The notes under the pieces were generated by a model. That model made no database searches, was not told the origin of the DNA, and was given only the letters and a program-made list of their open reading frames with translations. A stretch of DNA of 64,000 nucleotides from Pseudanabaena sp. ABRG5-3. GTDB lineage: Bacteria; Cyanobacteriota; Cyanobacteriia; Pseudanabaenales; Pseudanabaenaceae. Position 1 is the first letter of the stretch. Each line of letters opens with the position of its first letter. This document shows, piece after piece, positions 1 to 9,310 of this stretch. Location: NCBI RefSeq assembly GCF_003967015.1, contig NZ_AP017560.1:372001-436000 (forward strand). Direction: 5' to 3'. A program made the position numbers and the translations under genes.

Positions 1-176
1 GCAGGCAACTGAAAACAAATAGACTTTCCCCCACCTGTAGCCATAATTGCCAAACTATCTTGACCCTGCATTAAGCTGGCAACTATCTCACGCTGAGATT
101 GGCGTAAATCCTTATATCCCCAAATCTTTTGAAATGTTTGCTGAACTTTTGTCCATTCTCCAGATATTTCGCCCAT
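1..176 (-). CDS. recQ: RecQ-type ATP-dependent DNA helicase, N-terminal part, cut by window start
   Basis: The minus strand reads from ATG at 176 into the window edge, giving 58 codons. The protein begins MGEISGEWTKVQQTF and then shows the RecQ Q-motif region (GYKDLRQSQREIVASLMQG) and a Walker A motif in the form MATGGGKSICFQLP, both typical of RecQ-family 3'-5' DNA helicases that unwind recombination and repair intermediates. The rest of the gene lies to the left of the window, so helicase motifs II-VI and any RQC or HRDC domain cannot be seen. The RecQ superfamily assignment is firm; which paralogue it is cannot be told. Confidence 0.85.
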   Translation of the reverse strand, partial: MGEISGEWTKVQQTFQKIWGYKDLRQSQREIVASLMQGQDSLAIMATGGGKSICFQLP

Positions 177-986
177 TAGCAATGATTATGAATATTTTAT
201 ATTTAATCTTGTCTATAATGTAAGCTATTAATTAGATTAATGGCTTTTTAATTATTTATTATCTATGATAATGACTCTAAAATAATATATTTCATGGTTT
301 GACATTAATAACTGGATTGCAGGCAACAGGTATACCGACCCCAAAGGGGGTGTGCCTCCACAAACCATTTAGGATTCTATATCTACAAATCTATACAAAA
401 GCACCGACAGTTAAATAGCTGAGCATAATTAAAAGTAGATAAAAGAGGTATATCGCATATCTATCTTTTATTCCTCTTGTTTATCTTCATTCCCCAATAA
501 AGTAACTGTGTGTACGTCGCAGGTTCTAGGGTTTTATATTTAATTAAGCCTACTTACTTAATAGAAATAAATTGCAACTTAAAAATGTGATATGAGGATT
601 ACACTTTCTTAAGAAGCTATGAAGCATAACTAAGTCATAGTCATCCTAGCCGTAAATGTATAATTGGCAATCTTCAAGTTTTGGTTTGAGTTTCAGAGTC
701 TTAATGTATTGCCACATTGTCGAGGATTGGGCTAAGGTATCTACTAGGAGTGACAAATAACAGAACTAGATAGTACAAACTAAATAAATTTATATAATCT
801 GATAAATCACCCTTAAAAACAATGGTAGTCCTAAAGAAGTAATGATTTTCTGCGTAAAGGGTGGGATATCATCACACCAAAAAATAATACTCTTCTTTAG
901 AACTAACAAAATAAGATAGTCATTGGCTTCAAGAGTAAGTTTTAAGATAAATTGTTCAAAGCTCGTTGTAAAGGAAAATTATTCAG
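177..986. other. AT-rich intergenic region, no gene recognised
   Basis: About 810 bases separate the divergent recQ-like and GGDEF/EAL genes. Reading both strands I found no frame with a convincing start and family signature, and no tRNA-like cloverleaf. The only structure is a short C/G block at about 342-352 (ccccaaaggggg) inside otherwise AT-rich DNA and a weak inverted repeat around 434-472. The region presumably holds both promoters and possibly decayed mobile DNA. Confidence 0.5.
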
Positions 987-3143
987 GTGAGATCAGAGGA
1001 GTCATCTACTCTTGCAATGAAAGATATACTTCATCACGTACTGACGGTTGAAGACCCGAAGGGATTTCGCAATTTTCTTTTGCAGAACATGACTTACTCC
1101 TTAGGACGCAGTTTAGACAATCTAATTGTGCTGCGTTCTAATCTCGTATCTCGCCAGCACGCGACGATATTGGCAGTAAATATCCCGAACAAAAATTCAT
1201 GTCTTTTTCGGATTATTGATGGCACTCTCGAAGGCACAAGGAGTACTAATGGCATTCTCATCAATGGCAAAAAGCGCTTCTCTCATATCCTGTCTCATGG
1301 GGATGAAATTCTCTTTAGTAAAGATACTAAAGCTGTATATCAAATTATTAGTTCACTTTCTCCACGATCTAAAAATATAGCTTCTCCAAATCATTCTGCC
1401 AATGAGGATAGTTTTGGAGAAAACAAGCAGAGTTTAGATTTTATCGGCACTATTAGATGCTCTAACTTACTGTCTATTGCCGATAGTGACTTATCCGCAC
1501 ATATTCGGGACACGATCAATCAGTTTGTTTCATCTCCCGAACTAAATCCTCAACCAATTATCGAGTTAAATTTAGTAGGCAAAATTTTATATCTCAATCC
1601 TGCGGCTCTATATCAATTTCCAGAAGTTGATGATATGCAGCTTAATCATCCATTACTCCAAAATTTGTTAGCTCAGTTAATACCTCTAGTTACTCCCGTT
1701 CGTAACTTCTTTACTCGCGAAGTAGAAATCAATGGCAAGGTATTTGAAGAAGTGATCCATTTTATGCCTTGGAATGAAGTAGTACGCGTACATATATCGG
1801 ACATCACTAAGCAAAAGCAAGCTGAGGCAATTATTTCTTATCAGATGTATCATGACTCCCTGACTGGTCTGCCTAATCGCAAATATCTACATCAATATTT
1901 AGTTGAGTTTGTCGAAAAGTTAGAGGATAAGAACCAAAAATTTGCAGTGTTATTCCTTGATATTGATCGATTTAAATTAATCAATGATTCTCTAGGTCAT
2001 GTAATTGGGGATTTACTACTAAAAGCAGTGGGCGATCGCTTAAAAACTCTATTGCGCCAAGGGGATTTGCTGGTGCGCTGGGGTGGTGACGAATTCGCAA
2101 TCATTGCCAAAGCGATCGCCTCGCCAGACATCGTTGTGCAAATTGCAGAGACGATGATTCAGTCTTTGACTGTACCTTTTACCTGTAGTGGACATGAGCT
2201 ACATATCACCACCAGTATTGGTGCAAGCATCTATCCCGATCATAATACAGATGTGGAGGGCTTAATTCGTAATGCCGATATGGCTATGTATCGAGCTAAG
2301 GTGGATGGACGCAATAGTTTTCAGTTTTATATTCCCAATATGCAGGAGCAAAGTTTCCAAAGATTGTTAATGGAAAATAATTTGCGAAGGGCATTGGAGA
2401 ATGAAGAACTAGAAACTTATTATCAACCACAGGTTGATTTAACTACAGGTAAAATTGTTGGTTTAGAGGTTTTACTACGTTGGAAACATGTTGCTTTAGG
2501 TTCTATTCCACCTAGCAAATTTATTCCTCTAGCTGAAGAAACTGGCTTAATTATTGCAATTGGGGCTTGGGTATTGCGACATACTTGTTTACAGGCGATC
2601 GCATGGCAAAGTATGGGTTTACCACCAATTCAGATTGGCGTAAATCTATCGATTATGCAGTTACAGCAAAAAGATTTTCTACCTTCTTTACAACAGATTT
2701 TAGATGAGACAAATTTTGATCCTCACTATCTAGAGTTGGAAATCACCGAAGGAATTATGATGGATAATGTGGAAGAAAAAATTGTCTTATTAAATCAATT
2801 TCGCCAGATGGGGATTCAACTATCGATCGATGATTTTGGAACGGGGTATTCAGCACTCAGTTATCTTAAAAATTTACCAATTGATACGCTCAAAATTGAT
2901 CGTACTTTCATTGAATATATTGATCATAATGAGCAAGACCAAGCCATTGTTGCTTCTTTAATTAGTCTATCCCATAGCCTGAATTTAGTTGTCATTGCTG
3001 AAGGTGTAGAAACACAAGAGCAAATGGAACTATTGCGATCGCTAGGTTGTGATCGCATTCAAGGACATTTTTTCTACAAAGCTTTACCTGCCGAGGATAT
3101 TGAGTCTTTACTAAGGGCGCAAGCAATAACTAAACCAAGTTAA
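987..3143 (+). CDS. FHA-PAS-GGDEF-EAL cyclic-di-GMP signalling protein
   Basis: A predicted c-di-GMP turnover enzyme of 718 residues. An FHA domain (about 37-110; LGRS, LVSRQHATI, STNGILING) should bind phosphothreonine. A PAS-like segment follows (about 185-275). The GGDEF domain carries an intact RWGGDEF at 365-370 and an RxxD inhibitory site (RQGD) five residues before it. The C-terminal EAL domain has EVLLRW (E494), ELEITE, IDDFGTGYS, LKIDRTF and AEGVET, so the phosphodiesterase residues look complete although the signature reads EVL. Synthesis, hydrolysis or both are possible. FHA input suggests control by a Ser/Thr kinase. The start is GTG at 987, with AAGGA about 11 bases upstream; ATG at 1017 is an alternative that leaves the FHA domain intact. 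Confidence 0.9.
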   Translation: MRSEESSTLAMKDILHHVLTVEDPKGFRNFLLQNMTYSLGRSLDNLIVLRSNLVSRQHATILAVNIPNKNSCLFRIIDGTLEGTRSTNGILINGKKRFSHILSHGDEILFSKDTKAVYQIISSLSPRSKNIASPNHSANEDSFGENKQSLDFIGTIRCSNLLSIADSDLSAHIRDTINQFVSSPELNPQPIIELNLVGKILYLNPAALYQFPEVDDMQLNHPLLQNLLAQLIPLVTPVRNFFTREVEINGKVFEEVIHFMPWNEVVRVHISDITKQKQAEAIISYQMYHDSLTGLPNRKYLHQYLVEFVEKLEDKNQKFAVLFLDIDRFKLINDSLGHVIGDLLLKAVGDRLKTLLRQGDLLVRWGGDEFAIIAKAIASPDIVVQIAETMIQSLTVPFTCSGHELHITTSIGASIYPDHNTDVEGLIRNADMAMYRAKVDGRNSFQFYIPNMQEQSFQRLLMENNLRRALENEELETYYQPQVDLTTGKIVGLEVLLRWKHVALGSIPPSKFIPLAEETGLIIAIGAWVLRHTCLQAIAWQSMGLPPIQIGVNLSIMQLQQKDFLPSLQQILDETNFDPHYLELEITEGIMMDNVEEKIVLLNQFRQMGIQLSIDDFGTGYSALSYLKNLPIDTLKIDRTFIEYIDHNEQDQAIVASLISLSHSLNLVVIAEGVETQEQMELLRSLGCDRIQGHFFYKALPAEDIESLLRAQAITKPS

Positions 3144-3144
3144 T

Positions 3145-3247
3145 CAGCGCTTTGCGCTCAAACCCAAACCAAAAAGAATTTTGAAAGCGTTGCCTTGCAA
3201 CGCTTTCAAAATTCTTTTTGTAGTTCGTTTACTCGGTAATTGCTGTA
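3145..3247. repeat. Dispersed 103-bp palindromic element, copy 1
   Basis: It contains a perfect hairpin with 24-bp arms (3170-3193 and 3197-3220) and apex GC-CTT-GC, preceded by a small hairpin (3146-3158). The whole 103 bp recurs at 33776-33878 with about 14 differences. Two of these are paired compensatory changes in the stem. It starts two bases after the stop codon of the GGDEF/EAL gene, so it probably also acts as its terminator. Confidence 0.8.
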
Positions 3248-3287
3248 ATAATTTTTTGGAGCAGCTTCGCCGCTCCAAAAAATTATT
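3247..3287. terminator. Hairpin between convergent genes
   Basis: Arms of 19 bp with one mismatch (3247-3265 and 3269-3287), apex GC-TTC-GC, flanked by A and T tracts on both sides. It lies four bases from the stop of the M61 peptidase gene and is suited to act as a bidirectional terminator. Confidence 0.7.
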
Positions 3288-3290
3288 GGT

Positions 3291-5048
3291 TTAGATGCTT
3301 AACCATAATTTCAAGTTTGTCTCTTGACTGGGGGAAGCATTGGGTAACTGCACAAGATCAAAGTGGTTATAAATCGGTTCCTGCAAAACTACTTCCACAG
3401 TTTTTAGTAAATCCTGATGGAAGATGGTCAGAGCGATCGCCTCACCTACGGCAAAATCCTTAAGACGCTCATTAAAGTTTTCAGCATTCACGCGAACCCC
3501 TGCGATCGCTAACAAACTATCTCCAGTGCTAATACCTGCTTTTTGAGATGGCGAACCAAACTCAACCTTTTCTACTTCAGCAATTCCATTTTTTGACTTG
3601 AGGGTTAAGCCAATAAAGGGGATATCCTGACGTGCGCTGCGTAGCTCTAGTCCAAAGGGTTCTAGATAGTAGTTATAGTCTAGCTCTTTTGTGCCATAGA
3701 GATAATTATCCCAGAAGTCTGATAGATCAACACCTGCCACCTTCTCGATTACCTCATGGAGTTCTGCTTCGCTAAAGCCAATCTCCTCTTTACCAAAGCG
3801 TTCCCACATAATCTGTAAGACTCGATCAAGCGATCGCAAGTTATTGCTTTGCTTGCGAATTAGTAAATCCAGCAGCATGGATACTAACTCACCCTTAAGG
3901 TAGTAGGAAATCTGGTTATTATGAGTATTTGCATCAGGACGGTAAAGTTTGATCCATGTATCAAAACTGGAATCATAGAGCGATTGCACATTCCGCCCAT
4001 AGGTTGTTTGCAATCTGGTGATGCTCTTGCTAACAAGCTTCAGGTAATGTTTCGCATCGTATAAGCCTGTTCGTAGAGGAAAAATTTGATCGTAATAGCT
4101 AGTAGTTCCTTCACTAAACCAAAGGGAACCTGTGTAATTCTCATTGTCATAATCAAAGGTTTCTAGTGCCTTAGGGCGAAGTCGTTTCACATTCCAAGTA
4201 TGGAAAAATTCATGGGCAACTAGATTCATAAACTGGAGATAGCTCTCTTCCTTGCGAAATCCTAAACGGTTGTAAAGCAGTACGGTGCTATTTTTATGTT
4301 CTAAGCCGCCGAATCCATTACTAGCATGAAGGATAAAGTCATAGCGATCGTAGGGTAATCCTCCAAATATGTCTGCTTCTACGGCAATGATTTCAGATGT
4401 GTCTTTGATAATACGCTGTACATCGGCATTATGCTGTCCCCAAATGATCCAGCGATGGGGTTTGCCATGAACTGTAAATTCATGCTGCTCTTGAATGCCG
4501 ATCTCGAAGGGGCTATCTACTAAAGTATCGAAATCCTTGGCATAGAAAATATTAGAACTATTAGAGCTATTGGCAGTGGGTAAGGCAGTAGCAATCCGCC
4601 AGTTCTCTTTAGGGATATCAATCTCAATTTGAAATGGATGATGCTGATATTCGGGAATATACATAAATACTGCTGCACCCGTAAAAAAGGCATGGGTACT
4701 ATCAATGTGATTAGTCCGCACAGTTAATTCATTACAGAAAATGCGATAGCGGATTTTGATTACCGAACTATCGCCAGTATTTACCCGCCAATGATTTTTA
4801 CTAATTTTCTGCCATAACAACTTTTCTCCAATAGCATTAGTCGCCTCAAAATTCTGGAGATGCTTGGCATATTCACGTACTAGATATGAGCCAGGAGTCC
4901 AAACTGGTAGCTTCAGATCGATAAATTCGTTTTGCCAATTAGCGATCGCTAGTTCGACATGTAATAGATGATTTTCTGGCTCAGGTATGGATATGTGGTA
5001 GGTAAATTGATTGCTGGAAATATTACCTGCTTTTTGTGAATCAACCAT
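3291..5048 (-). CDS. M61-family metallopeptidase with PDZ domain
   Basis: A 585-residue protein of the M61 (glycyl aminopeptidase-like) family. The zinc site HEFFH is at about 279-283, and the downstream zinc ligand glutamate sits in LWFSEGTTSYYD (E313). The N-terminal half is the beta-rich M61 domain. The C-terminus holds a PDZ domain (about 485-560; VEFGSPSQKAGISTGDSLLAI) that probably helps bind substrate. No signal peptide is apparent, so a cytoplasmic peptidase is likely. ATG at 5048 gives the expected full family length. It lies directly downstream of the Nit1-type cluster on the same strand, but it is separated from it by hairpins and is not a usual member of that cluster. Confidence 0.9.
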   Translation of the reverse strand: MVDSQKAGNISSNQFTYHISIPEPENHLLHVELAIANWQNEFIDLKLPVWTPGSYLVREYAKHLQNFEATNAIGEKLLWQKISKNHWRVNTGDSSVIKIRYRIFCNELTVRTNHIDSTHAFFTGAAVFMYIPEYQHHPFQIEIDIPKENWRIATALPTANSSNSSNIFYAKDFDTLVDSPFEIGIQEQHEFTVHGKPHRWIIWGQHNADVQRIIKDTSEIIAVEADIFGGLPYDRYDFILHASNGFGGLEHKNSTVLLYNRLGFRKEESYLQFMNLVAHEFFHTWNVKRLRPKALETFDYDNENYTGSLWFSEGTTSYYDQIFPLRTGLYDAKHYLKLVSKSITRLQTTYGRNVQSLYDSSFDTWIKLYRPDANTHNNQISYYLKGELVSMLLDLLIRKQSNNLRSLDRVLQIMWERFGKEEIGFSEAELHEVIEKVAGVDLSDFWDNYLYGTKELDYNYYLEPFGLELRSARQDIPFIGLTLKSKNGIAEVEKVEFGSPSQKAGISTGDSLLAIAGVRVNAENFNERLKDFAVGEAIALTIFHQDLLKTVEVVLQEPIYNHFDLVQLPNASPSQETNLKLWLSI

Positions 5049-5089
5049 TTTGTCTTGACCTTAATCAGCGATGCCTATAGATACTATAT

Positions 5090-5142
5090 CAGTAATACCA
5101 AATGAAGAAATGGCATAGCCATTTCTTCATTTGGTATTACTG
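5090..5142. repeat. Perfect palindrome, 25-bp arms, 3-nt loop
   Basis: 5090-5114 is perfectly complementary to 5118-5142, with apex GC-ATA-GC. It lies between the end of the nitrilase cluster and the M61 gene, so it may terminate the former. Confidence 0.85.
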
Positions 5143-5156
5143 GGTCTTGCTTTTAC

Positions 5157-5186
5157 ATCACAAAAGTGTTGGCACACTTTCGTGAT
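5157..5186. repeat. Second hairpin, 13-bp arms
   Basis: 5157-5169 pairs with 5174-5186 with one G-T pair and loop TGGC or similar. It lies 15 bases from the preceding palindrome. The motif ATACCAAAT flanking the first hairpin recurs inverted at 5184-5193, so the two may form one composite element. Confidence 0.6.
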
Positions 5187-5303
5187 TTGGTATAAGGTCT
5201 GATACAAGCAAAATCAGGACAATGCGCCTGAGCAAGCCATTTGCTCTGCCACAGTAAATCATCATTCCTAACCTCAAAATCTTAAATCTCTTCCCTCAGC
5301 GCA

Positions 5304-5591
5304 TCACTCAATAAAGCGGATAAATTTGACTTGAGGATTTTCTAGATTTTGATACTCAGATGCTCTAGCCTCAATATCCTGTAACTGTCCAATCGCTAAT
5401 CCACAGGGAAATCCATACTTAGCCTTAACGCGATCGCTAGCAATATTAAGGGCTGTTCGCGCAGATTCCACGAACTCATCTAGTGCATATTCAACATCAG
5501 GTTCAAAGTATTCTTTAACGATCAGTGATGGAGAATAGCAGGTTTGTTCAGAACCATCGGGCCAGCTAATTTGAAAGTTGATTTGAGGCAT
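5304..5591 (-). CDS. MSMEG_0570-like nitrogen starvation response protein
   Basis: A 95-residue protein that starts MPQINFQISWPDGSEQTCYS and contains the family core VKEYFEPDVEYALDEFVE. It matches the small MSMEG_0570 family, which is found almost only in Nit1-type nitrilase clusters; its biochemical role is unknown. No membrane segment or catalytic motif is visible. It is the last gene of the minus-strand cluster, 60 bases after the glycosyltransferase gene. Family membership rests on my recognition of the sequence plus its context. Confidence 0.8.
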   Translation of the reverse strand: MPQINFQISWPDGSEQTCYSPSLIVKEYFEPDVEYALDEFVESARTALNIASDRVKAKYGFPCGLAIGQLQDIEARASEYQNLENPQVKFIRFIE

Positions 5592-5651
5592 GGGTTTAAG
5601 GGTAATTGGTAATCGGTGATTGAATTATAGCTTTTGTGGATAGAATGGGTT

Positions 5652-6815
5652 CTATAACAAAAGTTTTTGATATGCGTTGAGGTGCATTTTTGCCGATCGC
5701 TCCCATGAGTAATCGGATAAAATACTTTGACTTGCTTGGATCAGGGAACTCGCAAGATCAGGATTATTCAGCGATCGCATGGCTTGGGCGATCATCTTAA
5801 TATCATTAGGATCGACCAATAGAGCCTGTGAGATTGTTAAAAATTCCGTAAATGGCAGCATATTAGCAGTAATGATCGGTAAACCTGAAGCGATCGCTTC
5901 AAAAATCACTAGTCCCCAACCTTCTTTGATGGAGGGAAATACAAACACATCAGCACAACGATAAATTGTCTGTAATTCCACATCGGTGAGGCTACCTGTA
6001 ATCACAAGAGATTTACCGATGTTAATTCCTAGCTCTTGGGCAGTATCCAAAAATTGCTGGCGATAAGCTTGATAATCGAAGAGGGTCGAACCACCTGCGA
6101 TCGCTAATTGAGCATTGGGAAAATCAATTAATACTTGGGAAAATGCTTTTAGAAGATTGATAGAATTTTTTCTAGGTTCGATGCCGCCAACCGTCAGATA
6201 GATTGGTGAGCCTGTTAGACCAAACCGTTGTTTTAGAGACGCTTCAGAGCCATTTTTCTGACTAGAAAAGCGACTGGTATTAATACCATTAATTACTCGC
6301 GGTGCATGGATTTGATAATGTTTTTGAATTTGCACCTGCCAACTATCACTCACACATAGACATAGCGATGCTTCGCGAATGGAGCGATCCTGACAGTTGC
6401 GTAAATAGGGGCTATTGTAGTCTTCGATATGATGAATCGTGCGGATAAAATGGGGGATGATTTGCTGCGATCGCAAAATCGCTAAAGCATTGGCACTGAT
6501 ACAGTCCTGAGCGTGATAAATATCATAATTGAGAAGCGAATTTTGCGAATAATCGATTAAATAATCCACAAATTCTTGAATACGTTGCTTAATCAATAAA
6601 TCAATCTCTTGAGGAGCAGGTTTCGCAGGGATAGGTTGATATTCACAAAGCAAGTTTTGCTCAAATCCTGATCCGTCCTTATCTAAAGCAAAAATACAAA
6701 CTTGATGTCCTAAAGCTTGCAAAGCTGATGCTAACTCCAAGGTGTGAACAACACTCCCTCTAGGCTTTGTGGAGTAAGTCATTAAAGCAATGCGTAACTT
6801 TTGATTCTGGAGCAT
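5652..6815 (-). CDS. MSMEG_0565-like GT4 glycosyltransferase
   Basis: A 387-residue GT-B fold glycosyltransferase. The N-terminal domain begins with LRIALMTYSTKPRGSVVHTL, the acceptor-side region with a glycine-containing loop. The C-terminal domain carries VGGIEPRKN and the EX7E motif (KEGWGLVIFEAIASGLPII) that binds the nucleotide sugar in family GT4. It corresponds to the MSMEG_0565-type glycosyltransferase of Nit1 clusters, which implies that the unknown product of the pathway is glycosylated. The start lies 3 bases after the stop of the methyltransferase gene, so the two are probably co-translated. Confidence 0.88.
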   Translation of the reverse strand: MLQNQKLRIALMTYSTKPRGSVVHTLELASALQALGHQVCIFALDKDGSGFEQNLLCEYQPIPAKPAPQEIDLLIKQRIQEFVDYLIDYSQNSLLNYDIYHAQDCISANALAILRSQQIIPHFIRTIHHIEDYNSPYLRNCQDRSIREASLCLCVSDSWQVQIQKHYQIHAPRVINGINTSRFSSQKNGSEASLKQRFGLTGSPIYLTVGGIEPRKNSINLLKAFSQVLIDFPNAQLAIAGGSTLFDYQAYRQQFLDTAQELGINIGKSLVITGSLTDVELQTIYRCADVFVFPSIKEGWGLVIFEAIASGLPIITANMLPFTEFLTISQALLVDPNDIKMIAQAMRSLNNPDLASSLIQASQSILSDYSWERSAKMHLNAYQKLLL

Positions 6816-6818
6816 AGA

Positions 6819-7715
6819 TTATATTTTGTGGGCAACATGAAAAGCAGAAATAAAAGATAGATTGAGGCGATCGCCTCGATTGCGATATAGAGCTTCTCGT
6901 AACTTTGCAAAGAGGCTAATCCTCGTTTCTTCTGTCAGAGCGATGTATGGCGATAGTGTGCTCAAAAGCAACAGATAGTCATCAAGGCTGTAGGTAACTT
7001 TATAAACAGAGGAATCATAGCTGAGATGGTGAAAATGGCCCGAATCAATAATAGTTTGACTAAATTTCAAGAAATCTGCTTGATGAGTTTTTCTGCCCTC
7101 ATGTCTGGCATAGAGGGGAATAGAAGGTGCTATAGATTGATAAATCTCATCCACTAACTGATAGGTTTGCTCATCTAGTTGCGGTGGCGTATTCCATAAT
7201 AGAATGAGAACACCGTTTGCTTTTAATGCTGCTGCTGATTTTTCATAGGCGATCGCAGGATCGAGCCAATGCCAAGATGTTGCCGCTAGAACTGCATCAA
7301 AGCGATCACGTTCTAGTTCCCATTCCTCAAAGGCGAGATTTTGGATTTCCACTTGCGGATATTCAGCACAGTTTTGTTTGGCTAATGTTGCGGCTTCAAG
7401 ATTTGGCTCTAGACTCAAGAGCGAAAACCCAAGCTTGGCAAAGTTCACTGTGGCGATCGCAGGACCACAACCGAGTTCAAGAATTTTAGCTTGCGGTGGC
7501 AATTGGGCTAGTTGAAGCGTGCGGTCAATAATTTCTGATGGATAGCGTGGTCTCACCCGATTGTAAGCATCAGCAACTGAGCCGTACCAAGTCTTCCTTT
7601 CGCCTAAATCTTTCCCAGCATAGTCGTTCACTACCTCTGTCCAACTTTTTTGACCAGCATGACCGCTAGCAATATCTGGCGCTTGGGAACTGCGTAAATT
7701 TGGCAAATCAGTCAT
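6819..7715 (-). CDS. Class I SAM-dependent methyltransferase
   Basis: A 298-residue methyltransferase with motif I ILELGCGPAIATVNF (about 95-109), the acidic motif II region LLSLEPN and post-motif FDAVLAATSWHW, as in the Methyltransf_11/UbiE-like group. An N-terminal extension of about 60 residues precedes the Rossmann fold. It lies between the PurM-like protein and the glycosyltransferase on the same strand with 3 bases to the latter, so it probably belongs to the Nit1-type pathway even though I do not know it as a standard member. Its substrate cannot be predicted. Confidence 0.85.
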   Translation of the reverse strand: MTDLPNLRSSQAPDIASGHAGQKSWTEVVNDYAGKDLGERKTWYGSVADAYNRVRPRYPSEIIDRTLQLAQLPPQAKILELGCGPAIATVNFAKLGFSLLSLEPNLEAATLAKQNCAEYPQVEIQNLAFEEWELERDRFDAVLAATSWHWLDPAIAYEKSAAALKANGVLILLWNTPPQLDEQTYQLVDEIYQSIAPSIPLYARHEGRKTHQADFLKFSQTIIDSGHFHHLSYDSSVYKVTYSLDDYLLLLSTLSPYIALTEETRISLFAKLREALYRNRGDRLNLSFISAFHVAHKI

Positions 7716-7807
7716 GAAATTTACTTGTTAGCTGGTGATGCTAGTTTACCATTTTCCACCATTTACACCGTGCAAAGCAAGGCGCAATATATCACGCTCA
7801 CGTTGAT

Positions 7808-8770
7808 TTAAAATCCCGTTAAAGCATCCTGATCAAAATCCCAGAATAGAACGGATTCTGATTGCGATCGCAAAATTAACTGATGAGATGTTTGTACTTC
7901 ACCAACCACTGCACAAACTAAATCCTGCTCTGTAAATTCGGCTTGCACCTTAGCTAAATATTCAGGACGGATACTCAAGAGAAATCCGTAACTGGGAAAG
8001 GAAGTTAGCCATTTTTCGAGATCAAGGGACTCAGGGCAAGGAATGTGATCGAGATCGAGAACTGCGCCACAGTCAGATGTTTCTAAAAGCATCAATAATG
8101 TTCCGACAATTCCACCCATACTGATATCTTTTCCTGCATCACACCAACCATTCGCCGCTAGTCTTGGTAAGATCGCCAGATTTTGTCGCAATCGCGCAGG
8201 ATCGGCAGTAGTCGCAGCATTCCAAAAAGCATAATCAGGATGGGATTTACCACGAAAATCTGTTGCCATAATCAGCAAATCGTTAGGCTGCGCCTTGAAA
8301 CTGGAAATCAGATGTTGGGCGCGTCCTAGGATGGCAACAGATAGAGCCGCATAGGGACTGTGACAGTTGGTATGACCACCAACAATGGGAACTTGATAGG
8401 CAAGAGATGCTGCTTTCATTCCGTCCCATAAAGGATCTGTCTGGGCGCGAGATTCACTCCAAATAGTGTCAACTACAGCGATCGGCTTGCCACCCATCGC
8501 ATAGATGTCACTGACATTGACCATCACCGCACACCAACCCGCAAACCAAGGATCGGTTTCAATCAGTTTCGGCAACATTCCCTCCGCCGCAAATAGCAAG
8601 TAGCCATCGCCATCGGGAATTGCCGCGCAATCATCACCAATTAGAACTCGATCGCTTTGCCATGCGTCAGGTTGCCATCCTTGATGTAACGCCTTAGCAG
8701 CCGTTTGAATATCCTGCTTTTGCGGCAAACTTAGCGATCGCTTTAATCGGGTCACCAATTCTGACAGCAT
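7808..8770 (-). CDS. Sll0787-like AIR synthase-related (PurM-fold) protein
   Basis: A 320-residue member of the PurM/ThiL/HypE ATP-binding superfamily and of the Sll0787 group found in Nit1 clusters. It shows VLIGDDCAAIPDGDGYLLFAAEG in the N-terminal half, then MVNVSDIYAMGGKPIAVVD and a glycine-rich DISMGGIVGT segment. Such proteins use ATP to activate an oxygen or nitrogen centre. The preferred start is ATG at 8770, which overlaps the TGA of the acetyltransferase gene by one base (TGATG); a TTG one codon earlier is less likely. In Mycobacterium this domain is fused to the acetyltransferase encoded here just upstream, which supports a joint role. Confidence 0.87.
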   Translation of the reverse strand: MLSELVTRLKRSLSLPQKQDIQTAAKALHQGWQPDAWQSDRVLIGDDCAAIPDGDGYLLFAAEGMLPKLIETDPWFAGWCAVMVNVSDIYAMGGKPIAVVDTIWSESRAQTDPLWDGMKAASLAYQVPIVGGHTNCHSPYAALSVAILGRAQHLISSFKAQPNDLLIMATDFRGKSHPDYAFWNAATTADPARLRQNLAILPRLAANGWCDAGKDISMGGIVGTLLMLLETSDCGAVLDLDHIPCPESLDLEKWLTSFPSYGFLLSIRPEYLAKVQAEFTEQDLVCAVVGEVQTSHQLILRSQSESVLFWDFDQDALTGF

Positions 8771-9276
8771 CAAGACACCTTGAGATCTTGACGCAGCAGA
8801 CTAGGACATAATTCCATCGCCGCAGGATAGAAGTTAAGATCGGCTTCCATTAAATGATGGGGGCGATCGCAAATCGTCATTTCGTTCAGAGATTCCCAAT
8901 GCAAGCGTTGGAAAAAGCGCACGTTCTGTAATTGGACGGTTGCCAAAAAGCGATCGCATCCCCAAGTATTCGCAGTAGTAACTGCCTTATAGATTAAGCC
9001 TTTACCAATCTGCCAACCACGGCGAAATTCTGGGTGAGTTCCCAATCTGCCGCCATACCAAAGTCGAGGCTGCGCTTCGTAAATTCGGACTACGCCCACA
9101 ACGCGATCGCTAATAGGCTCAATGGCAACGATTGGATAAGCTTTCTTGTCGATATCATCAAAGTCATCTTCTGCAAATACATCCTGCTCTTCCACAAAAA
9201 TTGCTCTTCTTAAATCGAAGTATGCTTTTATTTCTTGAGGAGAGGTTGCCAGTTTAAATATATAGGATTGGGACAT
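8770..9276 (-). CDS. Sll0786/MSMEG_0567-like GNAT N-acetyltransferase
   Basis: A 168-residue GNAT-fold protein. The N-terminus has DLRRAIFVEEQDVF, followed by the core VGVVRIYEA, and the acetyl-CoA region LGTHPEFRRGWQIGKGLIYK contains the Q/RxxGxG/A pattern. It matches the nitrogen-starvation N-acetyltransferase group of Nit1 clusters. Its stop codon overlaps the start of the PurM-like gene, so translation is probably coupled. A G+C-rich repeat (9311-9488) separates it from the upstream radical SAM gene. The acetyl acceptor is unknown. Confidence 0.87.
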   Translation of the reverse strand: MSQSYIFKLATSPQEIKAYFDLRRAIFVEEQDVFAEDDFDDIDKKAYPIVAIEPISDRVVGVVRIYEAQPRLWYGGRLGTHPEFRRGWQIGKGLIYKAVTTANTWGCDRFLATVQLQNVRFFQRLHWESLNEMTICDRPHHLMEADLNFYPAAMELCPSLLRQDLKVS

Positions 9277-9310
9277 ATTTTTCTCTCTTAATAAATAATT
9301 GAAGAGCTTT

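Noticed and set aside
487-530. T-loop-like sequence (caggttctagggtt) as a tRNA
   Set aside because: No acceptor, D or anticodon stem can be built around it.
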